This document shows, piece after piece, positions 12,701 to 25,159 of a stretch of DNA of 64,000 nt. Below the pieces are notes generated by a model, which ran no database searches, was not told the origin of the DNA, and saw only the letters and a list, made by a program, of their open reading frames with translations. This stretch comes from Hydractinia symbiolongicarpus (taxonomy: Eukaryota > Cnidaria > Hydrozoa > Anthoathecata > Hydractiniidae): contig NC_079885.1 in assembly GCF_029227915.1 (NCBI RefSeq), positions 12,537,001-12,601,000 of the forward strand. The letters run 5' to 3'. Both the position numbers and the translations under genes were made by a program. Position 1 is the stretch's first letter, and every line of letters starts with the position of its first letter.

Positions 12701-15700
12701 TTCCTGAATAAAAAAATACTCCATCAACATTTTTGTAGCTTAGAGGTTCTATAAAATCTTGTATAATCATAATAATAATAAACTTCGAAGATTCACATCC
12801 AAATAAATAGTGGAAATTTTTAATGCAGAGGCTAAAATAAAAATCACTTTAAATAAGCTTGTTCATTTTGACAATGCAGCAAAAACTTATACCTTGAAGA
12901 GAGGATGATTTTTTGCAAATGTAACTGAGAAGAGACATGATCAAACCAAGATCTACACGTTGGTCATCAAAAGATTTGTGATACAACTCCAGCCTTCTTT
13001 TATCGTTCTCGTCAAGTTCATCATCAACAGTTTCTGCAGAAGTGTCTGCAGATTCATCATTTTGTTCTGACATAAGACCTTAAAAAATAGTATCAAAAGA
13101 GCATGACAAATAATTTCTTGTAATATACACCCTATTTCTGATTGACATTGATGAGAGTTGGCTTTGCTGTGCAGGGTCAAATATTAGAAGTTTGACTTCA
13201 TGGTTTAATTCTACAATGCTAGATATACTATCATATTTAACTTTCAAATAAAATCCCAATATCAACACAAAGAAAAATAAACAGAATTGAAATATAGAGG
13301 TTCACACAAAGATAAATGATTTTTGGTATTATGGAAACATACTTTGTAAATATACTGCAACATGATTTTGTCCAAAATGGTGGGCCCAACCTAATGCATC
13401 TCTTTTATTTTTTGGGTCTTGAATATCAATTTGTGCACCAAACTCAACAAGTTGCTCTGTGAGTGTTAAATTTCCCCGTGCTGCTGCAACTATTAATGCT
13501 GTCATTTTTGTTTCAGAATGCTGGTAATCAATAAGAACGTTTTCGTTCATGATGAGGTGAATGATTTGATCAAATGCCTCGTCGTCACCACTTAACCAAG
13601 CCTGTGCTAAGCAAGAGTCCATCTCCTTTGACATCTCTTCGACTTCTACATCGTCAATAAGAATATCATCTTCTTCGTCCTCCTTGTCATCATTGTATGC
13701 TTCGACTTCTTCGCTGTCTATGACTGCATCAGTTAATTTATCATCTTGAGGTACATCATTATCTTTGGCTAACTTGTCATTAATTTCATTGCTACATTTA
13801 TCTTTAATATCAATTGTTTCATCAATATTTTCCAACTTTTCATTTAAATCGGTTACTTCTCTTGTATCAGTGTCACTGACAGTACCTTCTTTTGGAGGGC
13901 TAAAATAAATCGTTAGAAACATATATCAGAACATTATCAGAACATTATCATTAACATTATCAGAGTAATAATATGATGTCCAGCCTGTCGAAGACAGTCA
14001 CTCAGTTGGGGACGAAAAATGGTTGTTTCATAAAGAATCTTTATATAATGGCCACAACTCAAATCTCGCATTACTGGCAAAATCATCGTATTTTTATTTC
14101 ATAATATAACAATATGTGTTGATTACACAAGGAAACTTCGAAAAACAAAATAAATAACTTTGCATAGTGTGTAGTATTCAAGACACCAATTTGGACAATA
14201 AGTTTGTTTGTGAAAACATTAAATATGGTTATTGCCTTTACAAGCTTAAAGGGTGCTCTATTTGCGAATGTTCATTTAACAAACAGGTTGCTGGAAAACT
14301 TATACACAGTCATAACAGGTACTATTTCCACAAATTTATACTATAAATATTACCTTTACACAAACACCTGCACTTAAAACCTGGACAAAAATACAGGGTT
14401 TCCACCGAAAATATGGTATCAAATTTTCTGACTTTCCCTGACTTTTTGAGGTCAAATTCCCTGAGTTTTTCTGACTTTTTGAAGAAATTCCACAGCCAAA
14501 CAGAAAAACAAATTAACTGAAACCGTTTAAACCATATTTGTTGCAACAAAAGTAGGGCAAACCAAAGTTTGGTTTGCTTTTTACATATCACAAACATGGC
14601 ATAACATTAATGAGGCATGCAACTTTGCATTTGCAATTTTTGAATTTATAGAAAAAAAGTTCTATCAGTCTAAGTCAAGTTAAAAGACAGAAAATTCCCT
14701 GACTTTTCTCTGACCACAGATAAAATTCCCTGACTTTCCCTGATTTCCCTGACTCGGTGGAAGCCCTGCTATAGCACTAGTAGTAAAACATACACTGAGG
14801 GAATTAATAGTAGTAGAGATGTGGCTGATTTTTAGAGCTGATCAGGACAGCAGGTTGATTGTATCTTACAGAAATGAAATATTTCTTATTTCTATATCTA
14901 TCAAGTAATGAAAGTTATTGAAAGAGTGATTGATAAGTTACTTAGAGAAAGAATTGATATAGATAGCGTGGCACTACAGACGCAATATTTTTACTCAGAC
15001 AGCTTCAGAAAAAGTATTTAGGAAAGAAAAAGAATCTCTATTTTGCCTTTGTAGATTTAGAGAAAGATTTTGGTAGAGTGCCACATAAAGTTTTTTGGTG
15101 GGCTATGAGAAAATTAGGTGTGGATGTGAGTGGCTAGTTACGATGGTACAGTCTATGTACAACAATGCTAGAAGTCGTGTCAGGATTAACGATTCACTTA
15201 GTGATGAATTTAGTGTAAATGTTGGTGTACATCAGGGTTCTGTACTTAGTCCTTTGTTGTTTGTTCTAGTCTTAGAAGCGCTGTTGATGGAGTTCAGAAC
15301 AGGTTGTCCATGGGAGTTATTGTATGCAGATGATTTGGTTCTCATAGCAGAGTCGATGGAAGAATTAGTTGAAAAGTTTGAGAAGTGGAAGAAAGGACTA
15401 GAAGAGAAAGTGCTAAGGGTGAACACAGCAAAGTCTAAAGTCATGATTAGTAGCATTGCACCCAAGAGTGACCTTGTAGTTGGAAAGTGGCCTTGTGGAG
15501 TTTGCAGGAAAGGGGTTGGTAGTAACTCAATTTTTTGTCAGACTTGCAACCATTGGGTACATAAGAAGTGCAGTAGTATTGGTGGAAGGTTAAGAGCTGA
15601 CATTCAGTTTGTATGCAAACCTTACAAAGGTGAGATTATATAGAGAATGAAGTACTTCCAGCTTCAATGATGTACAACAGTGGCTCTTTAGAGATAGTTA

Positions 15701-18700
15701 AGAACTTCTGTTACTTAGGTGATATGTTGGGCTGTGAGGGGGAGGGAGTGTTACTTGCAGGATAGGTTTTGCTTGGAAAAATTTCAGAGAGTTACTTCCT
15801 TTGTTGAGTAGCAGAGTCTTGTCAATTAAGTTAAAAGGTAGGTTGCATGAGGCCAGTGTAAGAAGTGTTATGTTGTATGGTAGTGAGACATGGGCAGTGA
15901 AGCAGGAAGATCTCGATCGTTTAGAAAGGAATATGAGAATGGTAAGGTGGATGTGAAACGCCAGTCTGAGAGATAGAAAGTGTTCAGATAGGCTAAGAAG
16001 CAGGCTAAGTATCCGTAGAATTAAAGATGTTATCCAGATAAGAAGATTGAATTGGCTGGGGGACTTAGAAAGAATGGAGGGGGATAATTGGGTAAGAAAG
16101 TGTAGAGACTTAGAAGTTCCTGGGGCAAAGCCCAGAGGCAGACCATGAAAGACTTGGCAGGAGGTTATAAGGACAGACTTGATACAGAGGAAGTTGAGTT
16201 TAGATTTATCCCAGTCTATCTCAGATTGGAAGAGGGTCATTAATATACCCCATCCAACATCCATTTTTAAAAAGATTCCCAATGTGCACATTATATCAAT
16301 AGAAGCAAAATTAGTTCGTCTGCTCAACACAGTGTTAAATAGCCAGGATGATTAAAAGAAATACCAAATTGGTAGGTAAAGTCTTGGGATCCCAGATTGA
16401 CAAAGAATGCAGATATTTTTTTGTAAACTTATGGCATACAAGAATTGATATAACTTATTGTATAAACTACACACAAAGAGAAACATTAAATTTAAATTAA
16501 TATGGCATACCCTTCAGACTATTAGTTATGAAGATTTTAACTAAAATTTACACCAACACACACCTGTTACTTTCATTTTCACTTTCAATTTCCATGTCAC
16601 TACCTTCTTCAACTGTTTTCGCCTTTTCCTCACTTTTGCTCAAAGCATTCTCTTTAATTTTGCTATTTACTTCATTCTGATCTTTTCTGGCCAAATCAAG
16701 CCCGTTCATAGCGTCTTGAAACAGCTGTATGTCGTTTTCCTGCAACAACTTTCTCATACCCTTTGTTACATAACCAGTTTGTTTAAGAACATCCTCCAAG
16801 AAGTATGATTTTACTTCATAGCACTTTCCAGGAATGTGTATAAACTGACAAGAACCAAAATACTTTTTAAATAAATCGATATTTAGTGTTGCACTCATCA
16901 AAATAACTTTTAGTTTTTTGTACGTTTTTAATAAATCTCGCAAGGAAATCATTAAATAATCACTGAAAACGTCACGCTCATGTATTTCATCCACAATAAT
17001 ATGTGTTATATTTGATAAACACTTGTGGCCAACCATTAATAACCTGAGTAATACACCATTGGTACAAAATTGAAGAAGTGTACTTGGTGATAGTTTACTA
17101 TCCAACCGTACTTGATAGCCTACTGTTTCTCCTACTTTTTCTCCCCTTTCCGCAGCAACTCTCTCAGAAACAGACATCGCAGACAAACGCCGAGGCTGTG
17201 TGCAAATTACTCTGCATGGTTGTTTCGTCAGATGATGTTTTTCCAGAATAAATTTACCAACCTAAAAATGTTATATTATTGTTAGGATTAAAAGGGCATT
17301 GGATTGAAATTGTGATTTCAAACACAAACAATTGTGTTGTTTATTATAGCTTACAATGCAAGAACATAAAAGAAAAATCAGCAACAACCAGTCGGTATAA
17401 AGACATGGCAACTAAATGGCTGATGCATTAAAACTTTTTAAATTAGCGACAGCAATTAAAAACATTGGATATAGCTATTTTATTGATGTCGTCGAAAATT
17501 TTTCTCCACAGTGACTGTTAGAAATTGTAGTATTTGACGAAAATTAAAAATAGAAAAACAATAACAGAGTCACTACTTTACTGATTTATAAAAAATAGTG
17601 CATTAGAGACAATTTCAAAACAAAATAAACTCTTGATTCTAAACTTTATGAGGCTACCACATCCTTATTTAAAATCCAAGCTGTTAGTCCGATTCAACAA
17701 ATCATTAACAATAGTATCTATTAGAAGCTATATAGTGAAGTGCATAGTGTCTATGCTAGAATAAACACTGTCAAAATTAGATTTTTACAGCAGGCTTTGA
17801 ATTTTCATGGTAACTCAAGTTTGAGTAAAGCTTTGTACAGCATTTTTTAGGTCTATACAGGTTTTTTTTAGAAATTTTACTAATTTGGTCCCAGGTAGGC
17901 CCTACAACCCACAAAAGAAATGCCAATTACTTTTAGCGGTTTGTCCATAAAGTTATATATGCAACACAATGGCTTCAGTTATTTCAATCAAATTATTTAT
18001 GTCAAATGTATTGCAGTTGTAAGGTCTAACTTATTGCTAAGAAATGCTGACATACCATTTGGTCTCCTTTAGAAGAAAAAACCCTCTGCAATGAACTGTA
18101 GAAGATATTTAGATTCAAGGAATTGGTTCATTAAAAATTACGAAAAATTCAAATAATTTTTGCTTCACAACTTATGGATTTCGGTATATGATATGATTTT
18201 CCCACTTAGGAATCGTCTCCACCATCATTTCACATTTTATATGCATTGAAACAATTATTATTATGTCAAGATTGTATTATCATTTCTTAAAATCGTTTAC
18301 AGATCGTTTCATGAAACGAATGTGAAGAGATTTAAAGTGCATATATATTATACAGCTCTATCAAGTGTTTGCAAATGGCTGAAAATAAGTACAATAACTG
18401 TTTATGGGCTGTTACCTGAGTTGTCTTTCCAGACCCAGTCTCCCCTGCTATTAACACAACCTGGTTCTCTTCTATGACATTTAAGATTTCCTCTTTTTGG
18501 TGATATATTGGAAGGGATTGTGCTGCTGCACTAAATTCATTGCCTTCAACAGCTTCAGGTGGCACATGGGGACCATTCCCCAAAACTAGCCGGTTTTCCC
18601 TTGCTAGTATTTTACTCTGCTCGTTAATAATACCTTTATGCAACTTTTGTCCAGACAGTTCATGTCGATCTCGATTAGTAACTGGAAAATTACTCAGTAA

Positions 18701-19060
18701 GGAGTTGATAGTACTTGAACTACTCTTAGTGATACTTAATTTGCATTTGACAATTGCTGATTCTTCTTTAACCTTGTACACAGTCAAATATCTTTTATTT
18801 CCCTTGCCGCGGCTTTTTGAGATAAGTCCAAGATCTTGGCAATAGCGGTGAACATAGGCTCGCTCGTTAGCGGTTAGTGAAGATGGAAACTCTAATTCCT
18901 TTTCGTCTTCGTTGCCTCGAAAACGATCAACCGCAAGTGTAACAGCTATTTTTAATTCTTCTCCCACGCATATATCTTGTTTAGAGAGTGTCTTCCCAGA
19001 TCGTTCATTAGCAACTTTTGACTTCTCTTTCCCTTTCCCACCGCCTTTTCTTTCCGCCAT
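3722..19060 (-). CDS. YTHDC2: YTHDC2-like m6A-reader DExH RNA helicase, 13 exons, complete
   Basis: In animals YTHDC2 is an RNA helicase that binds m6A RNA and drives meiotic entry. Exons (minus): 19060-18416, 17261-16564, 13899-13343, 13078-12893, 11932-11768, 11556-11383, 10106-9861, 9616-9467, 9250-9092, 8658-8486, 8058-7764, 5423-5084, 4724-3722. All junctions are GT/AG and phases agree, giving 1596 codons (human protein 1430). Order: R3H (about 36-98, NERAYVH), Walker [11 protein letters not shown] 206-215, DEIH 306-309, SAT 338-340, acidic linker and ankyrin pair (about 560-633) between the RecA lobes, STNIAET, QRRGRAGR near 806-813, HA2 and OB-like regions, then YTH (about 1325-1465) with cage tryptophans W1350 and W1413. 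The ankyrin insertion plus terminal YTH is specific to YTHDC2. The tail is Pro/Tyr-rich and longer than in human. The start is the first Met before the R3H domain. Confidence 0.95.
4704..4992. repeat. 29-bp minisatellite, about 10 units, spanning the last YTHDC2 splice acceptor
   Basis: The unit recurs at exact 29-base spacing: GTACCTG-type motifs lie at 4721, 4750, 4779 and so on to 4982. On the gene strand each unit reads TATTCAG/GTACTTGAG, so it contains the intron 12 acceptor plus the first bases of exon 13. The array starts inside the exon (4704-4724) and fills most of intron 12. Units differ by a few substitutions; one has TAG instead of CAG, another ATAC after the AG. Confidence 0.95.
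6415..6538 (-). repeat. tRNA-derived SINE-like piece, copy 1
   Basis: On the minus strand there is a B-box-like GTTCGAATC preceded by a stem-like GACCACC...GTGGTC, the appearance of a tRNA-derived head. A nearly identical piece lies at 7400-7530. No intact tRNA cloverleaf can be drawn, so this is a repeat and not a gene. Confidence 0.45.
7400..7535 (-). repeat. tRNA-derived SINE-like piece, copy 2
   Basis: Second copy of the repeat at 6415-6538, with the same B-box-like GTTCGAATC on the minus strand and the same ACAAGCTCGTGAGCTTGT palindrome at its edge. It ends the second unit of the tandem duplication. Confidence 0.45.
12094..12143. other. Perfect 23-bp stem hairpin in YTHDC2 intron 4
   Basis: The arm 12094-12116 (begins TGAAGGTCATTTTAGTACAG) is repeated exactly in inverted form at 12121-12143 around the loop ATGC. 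The pairing stops sharply at both ends. It could be a tiny fold-back element or a structured RNA in the intron. No product is known to me. Confidence 0.85.
14394..14768. mobile_element. 375-bp MITE with CAGGG-type termini (hAT-like)
   Basis: The ends are CAGGGTTTCCACCGA (14394) and its inverted form finishing ...GGAAGCCCTG at 14768, 14 of 15 bases matching. The interior has repeated TTCCCTGACTTT blocks near both ends. CAGGG ends suggest the hAT superfamily, but the 8-base flanks do not match as a target duplication. It lies in YTHDC2 intron 2, just before the LINE remnant. Confidence 0.6.
14907..16275 (+). pseudogene. Degenerate non-LTR (LINE) reverse transcriptase in YTHDC2 intron 2
   Basis: Broken frames show an RT core: a [14 protein letters not shown] block near 15230 and the catalytic YADD within [13 protein letters not shown] near 15320. 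A treble-clef-like zinc cluster (CGVC...C..C...WVHKKC) follows at 15495-15580. After it comes the C-terminal region, with [13 protein letters not shown] near 15870 and a GAKPRGRP block near 16125. The frame is interrupted by stops and shifts. The upstream RT region (from about 14907) is also frameshifted. It runs antisense to YTHDC2. I cannot assign the clade. A second copy of the 3' end lies at 60966-61372. Confidence 0.85.
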
Positions 19061-19946
19061 GTTTTGACTGTATCAAAGCACAGGTCCAGACGGTTTTTCG
19101 TCTTCCGCAGAACCCATGTGCGGAAATTGTTGGTATACTGTCGCGATTAAGATTTTGGATTTTAAATTTCCCAATAAAATCAAGTTTGATGTCTAAATAA
19201 TAATTCGGACCCAAATTTTAGAGTAAAAAGAGATAAAACAATTTTTTAACAAATTTGTTTTACTAAAAAAATCTTCAGCTTGCTAAAAAATCTTCAACTC
19301 TATAGAGAAGGTTAGGGTCTATCGTGTAAAAAATATAAACACACGCTCCTTCGAGGATTCTTGTAAATATTTTCATTTTTGTGCACCTTAAAAGAGTACG
19401 TTTTATCTTATGATGGCCATATCTCGTTTTTGCAATAATTCTAGAAAAACAGTGATCTATCTAGTGACTGATAAATAGTAATAACGATTTAACAAAAAAT
19501 CACTGGGATGGAGTGCCGCATAGCGATTTGTTCGATCTAAATATAACTTGTTCTTCTGGGAGTATTAAATTTGATAAATTTGAAAATGCATTGCTATAAA
19601 TCAAGCAAAAGAAACCTAATGGAGAAATAAAGTATTTAAAATTTCTAGTTGTAATTATTTTAATATCATAACACATTATATATATAACACAGATAAATGT
19701 TTCTGTGAGTTTATAAATTATGAATACCCCCGGAATTTATAAAGCGCTGAGCCAAACATTAACACTATAAACGGCAACAGGGAAAAAAATAACACACTCA
19801 AGGAACTTTCGAAATCGGGAAGGAAAGGCACGTGTTGTGCACTGTATGCCTGTAATAAATACTAAGATTTGTTGTCTTGTGTAGACAATATCATTGTTTA
19901 ATAACTGTACATGTAACAGAGTGGCTAGCTACGAGGATGATATAAA
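19061..19946. promoter_or_regulatory. Divergent intergenic region between YTHDC2 and the 274-aa gene
   Basis: About 0.9 kb separates two start codons facing away from each other, so it probably holds both promoters. A TATA-like stretch (ATTATATATATAAC) lies near 19675. I see no other element that I can name. Confidence 0.4.
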
Positions 19947-20771
19947 ATGGGTTCTTCAGGTAACAATATCAAGCGGCAGAGTGCCGAAGTTGTTAATCTG
20001 CATTTATCATTATCAGAATTAAACAACTTTTCTACCACATGCAAAGTTACCAATCGAATAGATATTGATAAGTACTTCGAAGATTTAAAGAAAACTTATG
20101 AAAAGCCAAGATCACCAAGAAGGGTTTTACGAAAGTCAGTAAGTTCCAGTAAAATTGAAGTAAGTACGCCCAATTCCTCTTCCAGAAAGAAAAGATCTAC
20201 ACAAAAACAAAGGAGCATTGGTGGTGAGTTATCTGATATGGACAATAATGACAGTGGTATATCTAGCCCACGTCAGACTGCTGGGTATTTTAATTATGAC
20301 ATTTCTAAGGGGCATATTGTTGAGGTTGATAAAGATGAAAATGATGGGCATTGTTTAATATCACGTCAAAAAAGTTTCGATTTGAGCTCAAGTAAATTCA
20401 AGCGTTCTCAGTCTTACCAAGATGACGGTGTTAATAATGGAAGTGATGAAAAAGATAAAATGGACTTAACTGCATCTTATTCTGAAGGTGATTTTCGAGA
20501 TTTTGTTAATAACAATAACATGATGCATTCCAAAAGTTGCAGTTTCTTGAGTAATTTACATGAACGACACAAAGAACATGCTATGTTACATGGAAAAATT
20601 GACTCTGTATCAGAGCAAAATCGCCGTACACGACGGCGATATTTTCGTAGAGACAGAAAAACTCTAAGTGATAAAAACCATAGACATTTAAATGGAGATA
20701 TTGAACAAAGACAAATTGGGGTTATTAACAATCTGGAAAAAATGGTTCAACAGTTAGATTTAGAATCATAA
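19947..20771 (+). CDS. Unrecognised Ser/Arg-rich protein, 274 aa
   Basis: I do not recognise this protein. A 274-codon frame in AT-rich DNA with balanced composition is very probably coding. It begins MGSSGNN after TATAAA and ends QLDLES. The sequence looks mostly disordered, with basic Ser clusters (RKSVSSS, KKRSTQKQRS, SRQKSFDLSS, FKRSQSYQ) that resemble 14-3-3 or basophilic kinase sites. It also carries a perfect DSGISS at residues 102-107, the consensus bTrCP degron. A basic RRTRRRYFRR patch lies near residue 230, then a short C-terminal helix-like stretch. AATAAA signals occur at 20834, 20869 and 20879. A splice-donor-like CAG/GTAACA lies just after the start, so another first exon is possible. 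Confidence 0.75.
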   Translation: MGSSGNNIKRQSAEVVNLHLSLSELNNFSTTCKVTNRIDIDKYFEDLKKTYEKPRSPRRVLRKSVSSSKIEVSTPNSSSRKKRSTQKQRSIGGELSDMDNNDSGISSPRQTAGYFNYDISKGHIVEVDKDENDGHCLISRQKSFDLSSSKFKRSQSYQDDGVNNGSDEKDKMDLTASYSEGDFRDFVNNNNMMHSKSCSFLSNLHERHKEHAMLHGKIDSVSEQNRRTRRRYFRRDRKTLSDKNHRHLNGDIEQRQIGVINNLEKMVQQLDLES

Positions 20772-22458
20772 AATTTTCACACAAAAGGTGTGTTCAGTTC
20801 AAAAAATCTCAAAAATTTTATTTAATTACAAGTAATAAAAGGTATTTCTAGAAAAAGAAATAAATTATGATTATGCTGAATAAATGATTTAGTGATTTGA
20901 TGGTTTTCATATAATCCTAGGATCTAATTAATTATTAAAGCATCTATTAAATCTTATTTACACATTCTACTCCTTGCCAACAAGTTTTTCCCGTGTATGC
21001 AAATGAAATTGTAAAATTTGATGTGGACAGTAAATTATTTATTTCTGTATTTTTTTAAGTTTGTATATATGTTTGGCTTGATACTTAAAAATACTAAAAT
21101 TCAGTCAAGTTTATGTATACTAACAAATTGAAAGGACAATGATACAGTTCTGTATCATTAGCGATTACTGGTTCTTACATCCTTTTGTAAGTTAACTACA
21201 TATTAAACAGATATTAGGCAATAGTGTTTAAGTATGTTTTTGGCAGGACGTCCTACAGCATAAATTATGTGCAAACATCAGTTATAATCTTCCTACAATT
21301 CTTTTTTGTGTAACACCAGATAGAACTTAATTTTGAATTTTAACACATGATTTAAATTGCTTGAATGTTATCGTTATTTTTAAAATAATGGTGAATTTAT
21401 ATTTAAAAAGAAAAAAATGTTAGATGGCATTTGCATTGTATGATTTAGATACAAAGCAGGAAGTCTCAACCCTGATTTTAATATAACCTTTTTCAAGTTA
21501 TAGATTAGGGACTTTACATTGCTAACATACTTTGAAAGTGATGTTTGTAGTGGGTCTGATCTTACTCCTTCAGGTGAAGATTGAGTTTGTCAGAAGTGAA
21601 TAGTAAACAGAAACTATTTCAACACATTTCCATTGACTTTTTTTAATATACAATAACAGTGAAAGAAACTTGTAGACATATTTGCCTTTCTAATTCCTGT
21701 TTAAAACCCAATATTATATAAAACTTAAATTTTATAGTTTTGTTCATATGTTTATGTATATATATTATATAGATACAAACAATCCAATTTGTTTGTTATA
21801 CTATTTTGTTAGACAATTTGACTGCTAAATTAATGTACATATAATATGCTTGTACTATAGTATATATATATATATTTTTTTTTTTTCGAATTTGTGTTAT
21901 TATATTTGGTTGCATTTGGAATTTTGTTTGATATGTATTATAATAGTTTAATAACTGCCACATACCTCTTTGTTTGTGAAATAGACATTTCACGTGTTGG
22001 ATAAATCAATTTTTATGCATGAGAAATTTTTATGCATGAGAAATTTAGTACCCAAGAATTTATTACGTTTTCGATAAACCAATTTTTACCAAGATGTTTA
22101 TGCAGGAAATAAAAAAATAAAAAGACTGTGGATATAAGCATGTTAATAGTTTGTATATTTTTATGCTCTTGTATGATATAGCATTCATAGAAATAGATTA
22201 TTAGTTTTCCTGTGCCAATAGTGCATTATTATGACTACATTTTATAAAACTACAATCAATAATAAGTGACACATTTGGTTTGTTAAAAAAAATTAATTCC
22301 TTTTGTCCTACTAACACCCGCCTTTATTTATGACTTAAATTTTTTTAGCAATTTTCACTGTAAATTGTTGAATTGTACATAAGATAAACTTATATATACA
22401 TGTATAAATATATATTAAGTATATAGTAGATCACTCATAACTATCTTTTTTATTACAG
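20772..22458. other. Probable 3' UTR and intergenic DNA
   Basis: AT-rich DNA with several AATAAA signals just after the 274-aa frame and a TA dinucleotide run near 21858-21875. No gene-like frame. If the possible exon at 22459 belongs to the upstream gene, this would be an intron. Confidence 0.4.
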
Positions 22459-22527
22459 CATTTTCATGTAGAAAAGTTTCTGAACCTTGTTGCTAAGAGT
22501 GACATCGAGTTGTTGCCTGATATTTGA
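22459..22527 (+). CDS. Possible terminal coding exon (22 aa)
   Basis: A pyrimidine-rich tract and TATTACAG precede a 22-codon frame reading HFHVEKFLNLVAKSDIELLP and two more residues, then TGA. An AATAAA follows at 22613-22618. Acceptor, conserved-looking amphipathic peptide, stop and poly(A) signal together suggest the last exon of a gene. I could not identify an in-phase donor, so the link to the 274-aa frame upstream is unproven. Confidence 0.35.
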   Translation, partial: HFHVEKFLNLVAKSDIELLPDI

Positions 22528-22616
22528 CACATTGCTAAAGTCTTTATGAAGCAAGACTTGTAAAGTTTACCTTTAAGCAATGAATGTGAATTTGTTTGAA
22601 ACTATTTTATCAAATA

Positions 22617-22800
<184 letters not shown>

Positions 22801-22849
22801 GACTATTTTTAATAATAGTAATTTTTATAACCTAATGTTATTACATTAA

Positions 22850-23538
22850 CCATTATAAATTAATGGTTTAAACCAGCTTTTAAACCTTCTTTTAGTGTGT
22901 CATCGAAATGCTTTAAAAAGTGATGATGATTAACGGCAAGAGGTTCTGTTATCACAAACAAGTCTCATGTTATCCACGTGATTAAAAATTTCTTTCATAC
23001 TTGGAATCGAGGGATTAAGTAATTTCTAATCTTATCCAGATCTGTTGACGTCATTAGTGGCATACTTAAAAGTATTTTGTTACGACCGTTAGGAATGTAC
23101 GATGATGTCCGAAAAATGGTAAAGTCATTTTTAGAATTGCAAAACTTCAGGATTCGTGGCTCGTTAAATGAACTTAAAATTTAACACACGTTAAGACACT
23201 GAAAATCTTTTTTAAGAATCCATATCAATATAAGTATGAGTGAGTTTATCTCTTTCAAATGTACTTTATACGAATCTTTCGTGATTTATTTAATAAATAA
23301 TACTTTCATAAAGTTACTTTTAATCCTTTTCTTTTATCGGTAAAACACTTCAAAAATATATCGGTATTTGTCAGCGCGGCTTACATCCGTGACATTTTGT
23401 TTTTATAAGATTCAGAGTGCGGTAAGCTTGTGTTTTGGTTTCTGAGGGTATTATTTTGACATCTATTTTGTCGCACGCAAAGATTTATGTCAGCTCTAAT
23501 TAGCTCGATTTGAAACATCAACGTCGACCATACATGAA
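22850..23538. other. Intergenic, no gene recognised
   Basis: AT-rich DNA between the ATT tract and the Helitron-type array. No coding or structural signal seen. Confidence 0.4.
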
Positions 23539-24114
23539 CTGGTAGTTAACCCGTGGAAAATCCACGGGGTTACCCGTCCTTTATATATCGCATTTAGTGC
23601 TTCTGTAACAGGACGCGTCTTTCGCAGACACACAGACAGACGACGGCTATTATTAAAAAGACTAGTCGTTAACCCGTGGAAAAATCCACAGGGTCGCACG
23701 TCGCGTTCGCTCGTCCTTTAAATTTACCCGTCGCAACAAAGTGGATAAAATATATCGCATTTGATATTCGTGCGCATTTTAAAAATTTCGTGTTTGCGTT
23801 ACGGGACGCCGCTTTCGTGGACACACAGACAGACGACAGCTATTATTTTAATAGAGACTAGCCGGGAAACCCGCCGTCGAAACGCCGGGGTAAGCCACAA
23901 GTCAATGTGTGACCCGACATTTTACGCCCCAAGGAGCGCTTAATAACGGGGTCGCCTGTCGCGTTCGCCCGTCCTTTAAATTTACCCGTCGCAACAAAGT
24001 GGATAAAAATATATCGCATTTGATATTCGTGCGCATTTTAAAAAATTTCGTGTTTCCGTTACGGCACGTGGCTTTCGCGGTCACACAGACAGAATACGGC
24101 TATTATTAAAGAGA
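23539..24114 (-). mobile_element. Three abutting Helitron-type units (tandem array)
   Basis: The units are 23539-23661, 23662-23857 and 23858-24114. Each begins (plus strand) with a CTAG-like tetranucleotide and, in the first two, an inverted pair around CCCGTGGA. Each ends with CACACAGACAGA...TATTATT...GA, the inverted TC end. Junctions are exact (GA/CTAG) with no host base between. The third unit has a diverged hairpin. The family is the same as the copy at 2691. Confidence 0.65.
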
Positions 24115-24216
24115 GGCGGCGGTCTGGGGTTTTTTGAACATATTATGACCCGGACGGGGAGGGGGTCATTCCGGCTCTCCAATAACTTAGGCTTGTCCAA
24201 ATTGAAACAAACTTGG

Positions 24217-25159
24217 CACAGGTCAAACGTGTCCAACATTTCATCCAATAGTTTATCATTGTGCTGGACGTTGTTGGATGGATGTTGGATAATTTTGCGC
24301 AGGTCAAATGATCACACAACATTTCATCCAACATATCTGTTCATTCATTCTCTCTTATTATAAAAACAAAACATGTTCATTAATTCTTTCTTTCGAAAAC
24401 AATTCAAGCTCGCGACGGGCATGCAGTTGATCTTCCCTGCTGTTCTATCAGAACTTTTAGATTGTGACGACAGGAAAACCAGAGAATGGATGCAAAGAAG
24501 GAGAGAGTTGAGAGCGTATGCGACCCCTACGGTCTTTGGCAACTGAAGAAAAGTTTTGTTCTCTTTCCTTTCAATTTCGTATATCTATATCAGCTGTCTT
24601 TTACATTGTGACTGGTTCTTGTGATGCTATTGTGGAAAGAACGGTGCCGATATTTATACCTTTACCTTCTTCGACCGATGAGGGGATTAAAATTGCCGAT
24701 CGTTTTGAAAGTAGATAGAATTTTCTGCATGCATTGGGGGCTATTGACGACAAGCATGTTACGATTAGGAAGGCAGCAAATGCTGGTTTGTTAAAATGAA
24801 ATAGTACATTATTCACAAGTTTTGCGATCGCTAACGCTTAGGAACAAGCCTAATAATAGTATTTTGCAGGGAATGAATCTTCATCTGTTGATTATTATCG
24901 TTTTACTAGCAAGCATCATTGTATATTTCCTGTTTTTCTTTTAATGTAAGTTTAAAATATATTCCTAATACAAGAACTTATGATAAATATACAAGCAAGA
25001 ATTAAGTATTTCTGTCTTTTGTATTTAACTTTGAACTATTCTTGTGTAAGGTCCATTTTGAGATGGTGTACCGTAATCCAACACGAAAATGTGTTGGATG
25101 AAGCTGTAAACGTAAAATTTTGATGTTGGATAAAATGTAGGAGACGTTTGACCTAAGCG
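24217..25159 (+). pseudogene. PIF/Harbinger transposase remnant with TIR-like ends
   Basis: Broken frames from about 24395 to 24850 include FLHALGAIDDKHVTIRKAAN near 24720-24780, the first-Asp block of HARBI1-type DDE transposases. FAIANA, from the usual following segment, lies near 24815. Stops and shifts disrupt the frame and the remaining catalytic blocks are missing. Flanks carry inverted pieces AGGTCAAACGTGTCC (left, about 24219) and AGGTCAAACGTCTCC inverted (right, ending about 25155), probably the TIRs. Confidence 0.6.
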
